Shown here: one piece after another, positions 1-9,683 of the stretch | Position numbering within the stretch: position 1 is the first letter of the stretch | How the letters are laid out: every line of letters starts with the position of its first letter | NCBI RefSeq assembly: GCF_000724545.1 | Contig: NZ_JHBV01000030.1 | Location: 124,001 to 188,000 of the forward strand | DNA: 64,000 nt | Reading direction: 5' to 3' | From: Aureispira sp. CCB-QB1 | GTDB lineage: Bacteria; Bacteroidota; Bacteroidia; Chitinophagales; Saprospiraceae | The notes under the pieces: generated by a model | Seen by the model: the letters and a program-made list of their open reading frames with translations, nothing else | Databases searched by the model: none | What the model was told of the DNA's origin: nothing | Position numbers and translations under genes: made by a program

Positions 1-3
1 TAC

Positions 4-33
4 AAAAAAATAGGCACAAATAGAATGTGCCTA
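4..33 (-). terminator. Rho-independent terminator of the beta-propeller gene
   Basis: A perfect 8-bp stem (TAGGCACA at 11-18 with TGTGCCTA at 26-33) is followed on the minus strand by a run of T. It lies about 60 nt beyond the minus-strand stop codon at 91. Confidence 0.75.
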
Positions 34-90
34 AAGAGTTTTACAGAATATCAATGCTTCTGTTTTGTTATAATTTGCCAACCGTTTATT

Positions 91-1218
91 TTATTGATCC
101 GATTGTGTAAATAGAGGTTCTGTGCCTCGTGTATTAACTTTGATTACTCTATAATTATCCAATATAACCACAAAATTATCATCATCTTCCCAAATCATAG
201 CATAGGCATAATCTACTAAGTCTCGGTTAAAAATTCGATGGCATTTGCTGTCTCGTCGAGCACTCATAAGATATAATAATCCCGACTGATCATTGACCAG
301 AAATTGAGTACCATCAGGACTCAATGCAGGCAAAGGCGTCCATGCGGTACAAGAATGTTCCGCCTGTCCTACAAAACGCACCCCTCGCTTTCCTTGAAAA
401 TCGACGGTATAATCATGTTCCAAATGCGCATCAAATCGATGAATTTTAATTTTTCCATTGGTATCTTTTACAATCCAATACTCATTGTTTTTGGGATTTG
501 AAAAGACTTCTGACATTTGAAATCGATGCACAACTTCATGTATAATTTCTTTCGTTTTAAAGTTCAACTTACTCAATCGCTTGCTGTTACTCTCTGCAAT
601 AATAACATGTTCATTATCATAACGAGACAAACACAATCCATCTATAAAATCAAAATCTCCTCCTTCTGGTTTGCCAAAAGAATATTCTAATTCTCCTTGT
701 TCGTTCATAACAAAAATTTTATCAGAATTATTGGCAAGGATATGACCATTCTTTGTCCATAACAAATCTGATAAATAAGCATCGCCATATACGGGCTCAC
801 CAATCATCTCACCAGTTGCCGCATCAAAAATGGCAATCGACTTATTTTTAGAACTCGCTGCTAGTTTGGTTTTGTCAGGACTCAAAGCCACAGACCTTCC
901 ATATCCGTTGATCCGATACAATTGGTTCCCATCCCAATCTCTGGCAACTATAAACGTTTTCCACGAGGCACAAAATCCATTGTTTAAACGATGCAACCGA
1001 AAGTCCCCCTTTACAGAAGAATAAGTAAATTTATACTCTTCTGGAATCACATGGTATTCCTCTCCATCGTCTACATAATCATTCGGGTAGGCTGCTACTT
1101 GGTCTGTATTTGTCTTAGTGTTGTTATATTCTTCCATCGAAGCCCCTGGAACCATTTCATTTAATTTGTCTTCAAGCATTGATTTCAACTTCGATTTTAT
1201 TTTGTCAAAGAAACTCAT
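91..1218 (-). CDS. Cytoplasmic WD40-like beta-propeller protein
   Basis: This is a 375-residue protein of unknown function. It starts with a charged amphipathic helix (about residues 1-25) and has no signal peptide. From about residue 70 onward it contains propeller-blade-like segments, such as SVALSPDKTKLAASS followed by IAIFDAATG, and a later LSPDGTQFLVNDQSG. These resemble WD40 or YVTN-type blades. The family is recognised only at the fold level, so no partner or substrate can be named. It stands alone: a terminator follows its stop codon, and the next gene (1520) is divergent. ATG start; no upstream in-frame alternative is preferred. Confidence 0.7.
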   Translation of the reverse strand: MSFFDKIKSKLKSMLEDKLNEMVPGASMEEYNNTKTNTDQVAAYPNDYVDDGEEYHVIPEEYKFTYSSVKGDFRLHRLNNGFCASWKTFIVARDWDGNQLYRINGYGRSVALSPDKTKLAASSKNKSIAIFDAATGEMIGEPVYGDAYLSDLLWTKNGHILANNSDKIFVMNEQGELEYSFGKPEGGDFDFIDGLCLSRYDNEHVIIAESNSKRLSKLNFKTKEIIHEVVHRFQMSEVFSNPKNNEYWIVKDTNGKIKIHRFDAHLEHDYTVDFQGKRGVRFVGQAEHSCTAWTPLPALSPDGTQFLVNDQSGLLYLMSARRDSKCHRIFNRDLVDYAYAMIWEDDDNFVVILDNYRVIKVNTRGTEPLFTQSDQ

Positions 1219-1519
1219 CTCTATTGGTTTATTTTTTATAAAAATTATATTTCGACGCTATCCCCACAAAAAAGAACAGCATTCAATGTAAGCTTATCTA
1301 TTGATTATCAAAAGTCTTCTTTTTATACATATTCATATATTCACCTCTACCCAAACCAACACAAACAACTATTTATCAACCACATAACCTTCAACAAACA
1401 ATAAAATTCAATCTATAAACTTCTAAAAATAATATTTTCATAAAAAAACGAACTAGGAAGGAACTAAATCTCCTTGTTTTTCATTTCATTAATTCATCTT
1501 TCAATAAAAACGCTATCGC
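1219..1519. other. Divergent intergenic region, nothing recognised
   Basis: This AT-rich spacer lies between two divergently transcribed genes and must hold both promoters. I see no clear hairpin, repeat or exact Bacteroidota promoter match. Confidence 0.5.
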
Positions 1520-2074
1520 ATGAATATCATTGTCAAAAGCCGTCGAAATACTACTAGAACATTGGAGAAAAATTTTCCTAATGCAATTATTCTAGACTTA
1601 ACATCGAAGGCAGATGAGCCATGGATTAAATTCAGTCCTTTTTATCCATTGGAAGAAATTCCTATTCCTTTTTCGGGAGACAAAACAGGTGCTTCAGTAG
1701 AAGGGATTTGGCAAGGTTTAAAGGTTTTTGAAACAACAGGAATAGATGCTAAAAAATTTGAAAATAGAACGCTAAAAGGGCTAAAACGCACGATAAGAAA
1801 ATTTGGACAGGTACTGGGGCATCAAAAGGGACTTGATTCGACAGAGCTGCTTTCTTATATCGAGGCTCGAAAACAAATTTATGCTCCAATGTATCTTTGG
1901 GTATTGAAAAATAAACTTCAAAAAGAAGTTGAACAACTTAAGCAATTAGCTCAACAACATGACACCATTGTGCTATTAGACTACGAAACCAATGGAGATA
2001 TTAACGACCCAAATAAACCTTTGTCTCATGCCTTCTTAGTCAAACACTATATAGAAGGCAATTTCCCAATTTAA
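1520..2074 (+). CDS. DUF6939-like protein of unknown function
   Basis: This 184-residue soluble protein has no signal peptide or membrane segment. The N-terminal block (VKSRR, then AIILDLTSK and KFSPFYP), the central VEGIWQGLKVFE, the KRTIRKFGQVLGH segment and the C-terminal VLLDYETNGDINDP...LSHAFLVKHY are what I recall of the DUF6939 family, whose function is unknown. The assignment is from memory of the pattern. The length fits a complete single-domain protein. It precedes glnS by about 95 bp in the same direction without an obvious terminator between, so co-transcription is possible. Confidence 0.65.
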   Translation: MNIIVKSRRNTTRTLEKNFPNAIILDLTSKADEPWIKFSPFYPLEEIPIPFSGDKTGASVEGIWQGLKVFETTGIDAKKFENRTLKGLKRTIRKFGQVLGHQKGLDSTELLSYIEARKQIYAPMYLWVLKNKLQKEVEQLKQLAQQHDTIVLLDYETNGDINDPNKPLSHAFLVKHYIEGNFPI

Positions 2075-2168
2075 GAATTGGACTTTTCATATACAACTCT
2101 AATAAAAAAGTTCTAACTTTAGGGCTTTGAAAAATAAGCCGATTATTAAAAATAATAGACTGCGTAAA

Positions 2169-3875
2169 ATGAGTCATAAAAATAACGATGCGCCAAAGAC
2201 AGAATCTTTGAATTTCATTGAGCGAATCATAGAAGAACACAACGAAACTGGAAAATTTGACAACCGAGTATTAACCCGTTTCCCTCCTGAACCCAATGGA
2301 TATTTACACATTGGACATGCCAAAGCTATCTGCATTAATTTTGGTATTGCACAAAAGTATGGAGGCAAGACTAATTTGCGTTTTGACGATACCAATCCAC
2401 TAACAGAGGAAACTCGTTTTGTAAATTCTATCCAAGAGGACATCAAATGGCTAGGATTTGAATGGGAAAAACTATTATTTACGTCTGACTACTTCGATAC
2501 TTTATACGAGTATGCCTTGAAACTCATCAAGGATGGATTGGCTTATGTTGATTTTTCTACTCCTAAAGTAATGGATGACGAAAAGAAAAAAGGTCAAGAA
2601 AGTAAATATAGAAATAGTACGGTAGAAGAAAATCTAGCCGAGTTTGATAAAATGAAAAATGGTGCCTACGAAGAAGGCACTTGTGTGCTGCGTCTTAAAA
2701 TTGATATGCAAGCAGACAACCGCCATATGCGTGACCCTGTTATTTATCGTATTCTAAAAACACCACATCACCGTACAGGGGACAAATGGTGCATCTATCC
2801 AATGTACGACTGGGCTCATGGGCAATCGGACTCTATTGAACGTATTACGCATTCATTGTGCTCTTTGGAGTTTGAAAACCACCGTCCATTATACAACTGG
2901 TGCCAAGAAAAATTGGAAATCTATCGTTCTCAACAAATTGAATTTTCACGCCTTAATTTAGACTATACGGTTACCAGCAAACGTAAATTAAAGGAATTAA
3001 TTGAACTGGGCTTGGTTCAAGACTGGGATGACCCTCGTATGCCTACGCTTTCGGGGATGCGTCGCAGGGGCTATACGCCTGCTGCTATCCGAGATTTTAT
3101 TGATCGTGCAGGGGTTTCCAAAAGAGACCAATATTTGGCTCTATCATCTTTAGAAGGAAGTGTTCGAGATGACCTAAACAAACATGCTCCTAGGGTTATG
3201 GGGGTATTAAATCCGCTCAAAGTAGTCATTACCAACTACCCCGAAGGAACAACAGAAAACTTGGAAGTTGACTACCATCAAAAAGATGAAAGCATGGGAA
3301 GTCGTACCATTCCTTTTTCTCGTGAGGTCTATATTGAAAAAGAAGATTTTGCAATTGAGGCCAATCGCAAATGGCGTCGCTTAGCCCCTGGAAAAGATGT
3401 TCGTTTAAAAGGAGCTTATATTGTTCATTGTACCGATTTCAAAACGGATGAAAATGGAGCCGTTGTAGAAGTGCATTGTACCTATTATGAGAATAGCCGC
3501 TCAGGACAAGATACTAGTGGAATTAAAGCTGGAGTGATTCATTGGGTATCTATCGAACACGCTGTTCCTGCTCAAGTGCATTTATACGATCGCCTATTTA
3601 GCGACCAAAATCCAACGGGACACAAGGAAAAAGGTGTCAATGAAAAAGGAGAAGAAATTGAAGTAAGTATTGACTTCAAAACATTCTTAAATCCAAATTC
3701 TTTAAAAACTGTTTCGGCTTATTTAGAGCCTAGTTTAGTTAATGCTCAACCTAGCGATTCATTCCAATTCATGCGTTTAGGGTATTTTTGCGTTGATAAA
3801 GATTCTACCAAAGATAATTTAATCTTTAACCGATCTGTGACACTCAAGGATTCTTGGGCAAAGCAAAAAAAATAA
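2169..3875 (+). CDS. glnS: Glutaminyl-tRNA synthetase
   Basis: A class I aminoacyl-tRNA synthetase that charges tRNA-Gln with glutamine in the cytoplasm. The HIGH signature is PPEPNGYLHIGH (HIGH at residues 47-50). The KMSKS-equivalent is VTSKR at 268-272, with Thr where Met is common. The C-terminal half has the usual anticodon-binding beta-barrel sequence. From the ATG at 2169 the protein is 568 residues, near the family's usual 550-570. An in-frame TTG at 2127 would add 14 residues, which I consider less likely because ATG is the stronger start and the extension is unconserved-looking. Its 3' end is unusual: a 162-bp palindromic repeat begins 10 nt after the stop codon, ahead of the terminator. 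Confidence 0.96.
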   Translation: MSHKNNDAPKTESLNFIERIIEEHNETGKFDNRVLTRFPPEPNGYLHIGHAKAICINFGIAQKYGGKTNLRFDDTNPLTEETRFVNSIQEDIKWLGFEWEKLLFTSDYFDTLYEYALKLIKDGLAYVDFSTPKVMDDEKKKGQESKYRNSTVEENLAEFDKMKNGAYEEGTCVLRLKIDMQADNRHMRDPVIYRILKTPHHRTGDKWCIYPMYDWAHGQSDSIERITHSLCSLEFENHRPLYNWCQEKLEIYRSQQIEFSRLNLDYTVTSKRKLKELIELGLVQDWDDPRMPTLSGMRRRGYTPAAIRDFIDRAGVSKRDQYLALSSLEGSVRDDLNKHAPRVMGVLNPLKVVITNYPEGTTENLEVDYHQKDESMGSRTIPFSREVYIEKEDFAIEANRKWRRLAPGKDVRLKGAYIVHCTDFKTDENGAVVEVHCTYYENSRSGQDTSGIKAGVIHWVSIEHAVPAQVHLYDRLFSDQNPTGHKEKGVNEKGEEIEVSIDFKTFLNPNSLKTVSAYLEPSLVNAQPSDSFQFMRLGYFCVDKDSTKDNLIFNRSVTLKDSWAKQKK

Positions 3876-3884
3876 ATTCAACAA

Positions 3885-4046
3885 TAAGTAATCGTTCAAA
3901 AAAAATAACAAGTAAAACAGTCTTCTTTTTGCGCTACTCTTCATCAGAAAAACTTGTCTTAGCTCGCTAAGCCTTCCTTTTTCTTCTTTGATTAGCAAAA
4001 AAAATAATCCCATTTTTTGTTCTTATTTTTTCTGACCTCTTACTTA
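3885..4046 (-). repeat. Family B 162-bp palindromic repeat, copy 1 (inverted)
   Basis: The reverse complement aligns along its whole length with 17399-17560, and both copies are exactly 162 bp. Each runs from TAAGTAAG to CGATTACTTA and has a central palindrome TTAGCGAGCTAA. The ends are short imperfect inverted repeats flanked by TA, and there is no coding capacity. I infer a non-autonomous MITE-like element. Confidence 0.75.
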
Positions 4047-4052
4047 AAAGAT

Positions 4053-4094
4053 AAAAGGTTTAGCAATGAACATATTGCTAAACCTTTTTTTTTT
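4053..4094 (+). terminator. Rho-independent terminator of glnS
   Basis: A perfect 15-bp stem (4053-4067 with 4074-4088) has a 6-nt loop and ends in about ten T. It lies 180 nt past the glnS stop codon, displaced by the family B repeat. Confidence 0.85.
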
Positions 4095-4118
4095 ATAAAG
4101 AGTCATCTTCTAATTCTT

Positions 4119-4265
4119 TACTCCGTTGAAACCATGCAGTAGCTGCGCTGCTACTACGTGGTACCATGTGAGGGCTTCGCCGTTGATTATCTGCAAGATG
4201 CTTTTTTATGTTTTTACTTCGTGAGCCTACGGGTTTGTAGAAAAACTAAAAAAGCAACGGAGTAT
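4119..4265 (+). repeat. Family A palindromic repeat, rearranged copy A1
   Basis: The outer arms are TACTCCGTTG at 4119 and CAACGGAGTA ending at 4265. The interior matches the right half of other family A copies, but it is interrupted by two segments related to the 70-bp insertion at 57491-57560: one holding the CTGCTACTACGTGGTA motif and one holding ACTTCGTGAGC. The left inner arm is degraded. It lies directly downstream of the minus-strand TPR gene. Confidence 0.65.
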
Positions 4266-4274
4266 TACTAATTA

Positions 4275-4811
4275 TTACAAACAATTTAACAACTCTTTTG
4301 CTTGCAAATGATAATTTCCTCTGCTATCGACAATTTCTTGTAGCAATGGTTTTACGTTATCCCACTGCTCGTATTTTACATTCAATAAGGCTAAGAACCA
4401 AGCAGCATCCATAGAGAAAATAGATGCCTTAAATCCATAAACAGTAGACAAGTGTTCTTGTGCCAAGCTGTATTCCTCTTTTTGCAGATAAATGATGCCC
4501 ATTCTCAACAAAAGTTCCATATTACTAGGATCTTGTTTGAGTAATTCCTGATACTCTGCCAATGCGGACAGTTCGTCCCCTGCTGCAAATATTTGGTCAA
4601 TTGCTGCAATTTGTTCGTTGACCGAACGCTGTTCTTCCACTTCTTTCTCCAACGTAGAAACAACTCCTCGATGTGTATAAAGCGATAAATCTACCTGATG
4701 GATATAATGATATGCTTTATTAGAAATTGAAGAAGCATTCCAATAAGCATAACTAGATCCCATTAAGAGTATAATGAATATACTTATAATAATAAGTGTT
4801 GTTTTAGTCAT
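4275..4811 (-). CDS. Membrane-anchored tetratricopeptide-repeat protein
   Basis: This 178-residue protein has one N-terminal hydrophobic segment (about residues 4-22, rich in Ile and Leu) that should act as an uncleaved anchor or a signal peptide. A region of about 40 residues with heptad-like character follows. Then come helical repeats of TPR type (about residues 70-165), with the typical pattern LLRMGIIYLQKEEYSLAQEHL. TPR domains are protein-interaction scaffolds; no partner can be named. The gene is convergent with glnS, and both 3' ends are separated by repeat elements. Nothing suggests an operon. Confidence 0.7.
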   Translation of the reverse strand: MTKTTLIIISIFIILLMGSSYAYWNASSISNKAYHYIHQVDLSLYTHRGVVSTLEKEVEEQRSVNEQIAAIDQIFAAGDELSALAEYQELLKQDPSNMELLLRMGIIYLQKEEYSLAQEHLSTVYGFKASIFSMDAAWFLALLNVKYEQWDNVKPLLQEIVDSRGNYHLQAKELLNCL

Positions 4812-5558
4812 ATAATTATATCTATAAAAAATGTCCTTGCTAATTTCGCCCTACCAAACTGATCTATAACAATTTAAAGTAGCAAATTCTTTTTTAATGG
4901 ACCATTATTACTGAACGAAAAAAAGAATAATTAGTTGCTCTCTCATATATCTATTTTTATGCCACAGTACTTTTTTTTCTCAAAAATAAGCAAGTATATA
5001 ATTGCCTAATCAACAATAAGCGTCGTTCTTTGTAATAGCCATCTATCAAGATTTTTTGGTCGATAATGCTAAAAGTGACTTTTTTTTCTGTCCCAAAAGT
5101 AGGGAGACTTGTATGTGAAACGGTTAATTCTACAAGATTAGCAGCTTCATGCTGCTAGTACAAGCTTACTAAGCAAACTTAGTTCGTTAACAATGTAATA
5201 TTCTTTAGAGCCAAATAGCCATCTCACAAAATGAATATCATGCAATACCAACATCAACCTATTGATAAAGTCAAAATACTAAAAAAGATAGGTTTTTATT
5301 GATTTTCAAGTTATTTTATCAAAGATTGACTACGCTGATACTTCTTCGTTGAGAAAAGTCTTTGGTTGGATAGTAACATTTTTATAACTAATTCATTAAT
5401 AATCTAAATACAGGCTTGCTATTCGTCCTTCTAAAACCTTAGAAAATCGAATTTTGAGCTTTGTTTCATTTTTTTTGTGTAAATTAGATATTTACTAAAA
5501 CCTTTTAGATAAATACACGTACATCTAAATCTTTTCAAAAGTTCGTGAAAAACCATCA
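4812..5558. other. 747-bp divergent intergenic region with one small hairpin
   Basis: No supported gene lies here. The one feature is a 7-bp hairpin, TAGCAGC-TTCAT-GCTGCTA, at 5139-5157. It is followed by TTAGTTCGTTAAC near 5190, which resembles an outer arm of family A and may be a decayed remnant. The rest is AT-rich and holds the promoters of the TPR and DUF5686 genes. Confidence 0.45.
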
Positions 5559-8126
5559 ATGAAAAACACAATTCTAACGCTTAGCTTATTTTTATTTTTT
5601 TCTACCCTAAATTTTGCACAGACTATTACAATCACCGGGTCTGTTATTGATGACGATACAGAAGAAGCAATGCCTTTCTGCAACGTATATGTATACGGTA
5701 CTAGCACGGGGGTTACAACTGACATTGATGGCAATTATATCATTCAATTTGATATCTCAGAGGGAGATACCTTGGCTACTAATTCGCTAGGTTATATAGA
5801 TGTTTTGAAACCAATAGACAGTACCAAGAGTGAACAGGTGATTAACTTTAGAATGAAATCTAGTAGCATAGACATGGGGCTAGATATTACCGTTGTTGCT
5901 GGTGAAAATCCTGCAAATGAAATCATTCGCCAAATCAATAAACACAAACCTCAAAATGATTTGGAAGGAGTGGTTGCTTCTTACGAAACGGAACAATACA
6001 CCAAAGTTGAATTGGACTTGGTAAATATTACTAAGGACATGAAAGATATGAAAATCTTTAAAAAACTTCAATTCATTTTTGACAATATCGATACCGTTTC
6101 TGATGTTAAACCCTTTTTGCCTGCTTATGTTGCAGAAAGCATTTCTGATGTGTATTATGTTCAGGGCAAAGAAAAGAAAGAGATGTTGAAAGCACAACGT
6201 GTCTCTGGTGTTAAAAATCAAACTGTTGTAGAGTTTATTGGTAGCATGAACCAAGAGTACAACATTTATGACAACACTATAAAGATATTAGGTAAAGAGT
6301 TTATCAGTCCGTTTTCAAATGTAGGCCTAACTTTTTATGAATACTATATCATGGATAGTACTCAAGTCAAAGGACAATGGAGTTACAAACTGAAATTTAA
6401 ACCAAAAGACAAAAGCGGCAATACATTTTACGGTGACTTTTGGGTTTCTATGGAGGACTATGCCTTGCTTCTCGTAAATATGCGTATGAATCCAGGGGCA
6501 AACGTCAACCTTGTTAATCGAATTATCATTTATCAAGAATACGATCGTTATAAAGAAAAATACTGGATTCCACTCAAACAAAAAACGGTCATTGATTTTG
6601 CAATGACTAAAAAAGACAAAGGTCTTGGTATTATTGGTCGAAAAACCGTTTCTTTTAAAGATTTTAAAATCGACCAAAACGAAACAGAACAAACGTTTCA
6701 AGAAAAAGATCCCGAAGATATTCGTTATGACGAATTAGCCAAAGCGGATACATTTTGGACTCAAAACCGACACGAAGAACTTTCTAAGAATGAAAAAGGC
6801 GTGTATAAGATGGTAGATAGTGTTCAAAATATTCCTTTGTTCAAAACCATCGCTGAAATTGCAACCATTGTTGTTAATGGTTATAAAGATATTGGTCCTA
6901 TCAAGATTGGTCCCTATTCAAAACTCTTTACTTGGAACGATGTAGAGGGGGTGCGCTTAAGTTTGGGAGTTGGAACAAGCAATAAATTGAGCAAAAAATT
7001 CCAAATCTATGGTTATGTAGGTTATGGTTTTAAAGACAAACGATGGAAATATGGAGGCAATACCCAATATGTATTCAATCGTTACCGAAGGTCTGCTATT
7101 GGTGCCAGTTTTTTTAATGATGCTACTTTTGAAAATAGAAGTTCAGAAGAACGCAAAACCCAAAGTTTGTTTGCGGGATGGTTGCGACGGGCGATTCCTC
7201 AAAAAATGATGTATGTCCAAGAAGGAAAAGTTTGGTTTCACCACACTTGGAAAAAAGGTTTTTCTAATCGCTTGGCAGTCATGCACCGTCGCCTAAATCC
7301 TGTTGGACATGAAAACACTAGGTTTGGAGGACTTAATTTTAAGTTTTTGCAGGAAAATGCAGAGAATGGTTCGGTAGATACGATTACCCAAATTCGCTCA
7401 ACAGAAATGGTTTTCAAAACCCGTTTCGCTTACAAAGAGCGCAAAATTTCGGGTCCTTTCAAAGATTTGAGTCTTGGCTCTAAATTTCCAATTGTTAGCT
7501 TGGATTACACCTTGGGCGTAAAAGGCATTTTACAATCTCAATTTAATTTTCACAAAGTCAGACTGGGTATTAAGCATTGGTTTTTTACAAGTCCTGTCGG
7601 GTGGGTTGAATACGAGTTGGAGGTTGGCAAAATATTTAGTGCTACTGCGCTCCCCTACCTTTTGTTGGAAGTACATCCTGGTAATGAGGCTTATTTTTAC
7701 AACAAAACCTCTTTTAACAGCATGAATAGCTTTGAATTTGTAAGTGATTTCTTTGTTCATGCTAGAATTGAGCACCATTGGGATGGTTTTATCTTAAATC
7801 GTATTAAATTTATACGTGATTACTTAAAATGGCGTTTGGTTACAGCTGCTCGTGCCAGTTGGGGGACTTTGTCTGCCAAGCATGAAAAAGCCAATCACTT
7901 GAATCACTACGACAGAAGTATTAAGCGTTCTAAAGATCGCCAACGTCCCTTCACAGAAGGTCCTTTTTACGGCACGTTTGATAAGGGTCCCTATACCGAA
8001 GTAAGTATTGGTATTGAAAATATTTTGCAGTTCATACGCGTAGATGCTTTGTGGAGAATTAACTACTTAGATAATAGAGATGCCCAACGTTTTTCTGTTC
8101 GTGTGACATTGAATTTTACGTTTTAA
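5559..8126 (+). CDS. DUF5686 outer-membrane protein with carboxypeptidase-regulatory-like domain
   Basis: This 855-residue exported protein has a signal peptide of about 20 residues ending in FAQ. A carboxypeptidase-regulatory-like beta-sandwich follows (about 22-105, ITGSVIDDDTEEAMPFCNVYVYGT and the TDIDGNY motif). The remainder matches the DUF5686 family, which is common in Bacteroidota and predicted to end in an outer-membrane beta-barrel. The aromatic-terminated C-terminus (RVTLNFTF) fits a barrel strand. The function is not established; related proteins have the domain order of TonB-dependent receptors without a plug. The TlpA-like gene starts 10 bp downstream, so the two are almost certainly co-transcribed. 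Confidence 0.85.
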   Translation: MKNTILTLSLFLFFSTLNFAQTITITGSVIDDDTEEAMPFCNVYVYGTSTGVTTDIDGNYIIQFDISEGDTLATNSLGYIDVLKPIDSTKSEQVINFRMKSSSIDMGLDITVVAGENPANEIIRQINKHKPQNDLEGVVASYETEQYTKVELDLVNITKDMKDMKIFKKLQFIFDNIDTVSDVKPFLPAYVAESISDVYYVQGKEKKEMLKAQRVSGVKNQTVVEFIGSMNQEYNIYDNTIKILGKEFISPFSNVGLTFYEYYIMDSTQVKGQWSYKLKFKPKDKSGNTFYGDFWVSMEDYALLLVNMRMNPGANVNLVNRIIIYQEYDRYKEKYWIPLKQKTVIDFAMTKKDKGLGIIGRKTVSFKDFKIDQNETEQTFQEKDPEDIRYDELAKADTFWTQNRHEELSKNEKGVYKMVDSVQNIPLFKTIAEIATIVVNGYKDIGPIKIGPYSKLFTWNDVEGVRLSLGVGTSNKLSKKFQIYGYVGYGFKDKRWKYGGNTQYVFNRYRRSAIGASFFNDATFENRSSEERKTQSLFAGWLRRAIPQKMMYVQEGKVWFHHTWKKGFSNRLAVMHRRLNPVGHENTRFGGLNFKFLQENAENGSVDTITQIRSTEMVFKTRFAYKERKISGPFKDLSLGSKFPIVSLDYTLGVKGILQSQFNFHKVRLGIKHWFFTSPVGWVEYELEVGKIFSATALPYLLLEVHPGNEAYFYNKTSFNSMNSFEFVSDFFVHARIEHHWDGFILNRIKFIRDYLKWRLVTAARASWGTLSAKHEKANHLNHYDRSIKRSKDRQRPFTEGPFYGTFDKGPYTEVSIGIENILQFIRVDALWRINYLDNRDAQRFSVRVTLNFTF

Positions 8127-8136
8127 ATCTTCAACT

Positions 8137-9570
8137 ATGCGTGTTTTGCTTTTTTCTTTTGTTGTTATTTGTAACTGGACATTGCTTTCAGCACAACAAG
8201 CAAATACGCTTTTGACAGGAACGGTTCTTAACGATTCTATTGGCGAAGTAATTTTAGAAATTAACAAACGATACATCAACAATACTGTTGAAGAATACAG
8301 TGCTGCACTGAATGCGACTCAAAACTTTGGGATTGCCTGCCGCATCGAAATTCCACAGTTGGTTACACTCCGTTATGGAGATCAACAGTGCCAATTGTTT
8401 TTAGAGCCCAACGATTCTCTTCACGTAAAATTTGACAGTCGAACCTTTCCTGAAAAGATTAGCTTTGGACAGCGAGGAAAAGACAACAATAGCTTGTGGC
8501 AAAATTATCAAAAACAATTTCCTAAAGATCCTGTTATTTTCAATTACCGCCAGTACAGAAAAGGAATTCACTACTATAAGATTCACGAAGATTTGGACAA
8601 AATAATGCAGCAAACGCCACCAACTGAATTTGTCTACCTCTTAAAAACAGAACGACAAAAGAAGGAATCTATGTACTTGCTTTTTAAGGAAGACCCTGAT
8701 AAGAAGTTAACAGAGGAATTTAAAACGTTTTTGCAAACTGAATTTGATTATGACCAATGGCTAAAATTGTTGATATATGGAGATGTCTATCAAGGTAGGC
8801 ATCGTTTAGACACTAGCTTTTTGAGCTTCTTAGATACGGCACTAGTCTTGAATGATTTATCGTTGGGCAACGAACACTATCGAGATTTCATTACCGCATT
8901 TGTTCATTACCGCTGCCGCTACAAAGCCAATACCTATGAAAGTATTTACACGCAATTATACCATTACAGCAAAAATTACTTAACAGGACGAACAAAGTAT
9001 TTTACGATGGCACAATTTCTAGCAACAGCTTTGCGCAAGGATAATCCAACAGCTATTTTGCCCATCTACGAAGATTTTATAAAAGAAAATCCTTATTACG
9101 AATTGGATAAGGTCGTCTTAGATCCCTTTCAAAAAGCCAATCAGTTTGCAGCAGGAACAACTGCTCCCGATTTTGCCTTAAAAAATGCTCAAGATGAAGT
9201 CGTCCAATTGTCAAAACTCAAAGGCAAAGTAATTTATTTGGACTTCTGGGCATCTTGGTGTCGCCCCTGTATGCAAAAAATAGAGGCACTACAAGCTCTA
9301 AAGACACAGTTTACAGATAAAGAAGTAGTATTCTTGCACGTTTCATTGGATCGCTCCCCTCAAACTTGGAAAAAAACATTAGAAGAGAAGCAATTTAGTG
9401 GACAACATTTATTTTTTGATCCTAGTCGTTCTAACATTACCGATGATTATGAAGTCCTGTCAGTGCCCAAGTTCTTTTTAATTACCAAAGAAGGAAATTT
9501 TGCTTTTACCCCCAGTTCATTTGACTCTAAAGAATTGGAATTAGCTTTGCTAAAATTATTACAAAATTAG
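8137..9570 (+). CDS. TlpA/ResA-like periplasmic thioredoxin
   Basis: This 477-residue protein has a signal peptide of about 20 residues ending in LSAQ. A region of about 300 residues follows with no recognised catalytic motif, then a C-terminal thioredoxin domain (about 335-477). The redox motif WASWCRPC places the two active cysteines at 375 and 378. It is followed by the TlpA-type segment with PKFFLITKEG, carrying the cis-Pro-like VPKF. Such proteins act as thiol-disulfide reductants in the periplasm. The large N-terminal region is typical of Bacteroidota TlpA/DUF4369-type proteins. It is the second gene of the pair with the DUF5686 protein. A role in disulfide handling for that protein is only a guess. 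Confidence 0.88.
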   Translation: MRVLLFSFVVICNWTLLSAQQANTLLTGTVLNDSIGEVILEINKRYINNTVEEYSAALNATQNFGIACRIEIPQLVTLRYGDQQCQLFLEPNDSLHVKFDSRTFPEKISFGQRGKDNNSLWQNYQKQFPKDPVIFNYRQYRKGIHYYKIHEDLDKIMQQTPPTEFVYLLKTERQKKESMYLLFKEDPDKKLTEEFKTFLQTEFDYDQWLKLLIYGDVYQGRHRLDTSFLSFLDTALVLNDLSLGNEHYRDFITAFVHYRCRYKANTYESIYTQLYHYSKNYLTGRTKYFTMAQFLATALRKDNPTAILPIYEDFIKENPYYELDKVVLDPFQKANQFAAGTTAPDFALKNAQDEVVQLSKLKGKVIYLDFWASWCRPCMQKIEALQALKTQFTDKEVVFLHVSLDRSPQTWKKTLEEKQFSGQHLFFDPSRSNITDDYEVLSVPKFFLITKEGNFAFTPSSFDSKELELALLKLLQN

Positions 9571-9683
9571 CTTTTCTGAAATAGTAGATTAAGGCATTGT
9601 CCTTCATTATCAGCTAAGCTTTCTATCCAAGGAATTGCTACGTTCATAGCGAACTACTCTCCTATTAATACTTCAAGAATTTC

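Noticed and set aside
3819-4013. A 64-residue minus-strand open frame overlapping the glnS 3' end
   Set aside because: It lies mostly within family B copy 1 and overlaps glnS; the repeat explains the open frame.
3885-4265. CRISPR array, considered because short repeats cluster here
   Set aside because: The repeats are two different palindromic families without regular spacing or unique spacers, and no cas gene is present.
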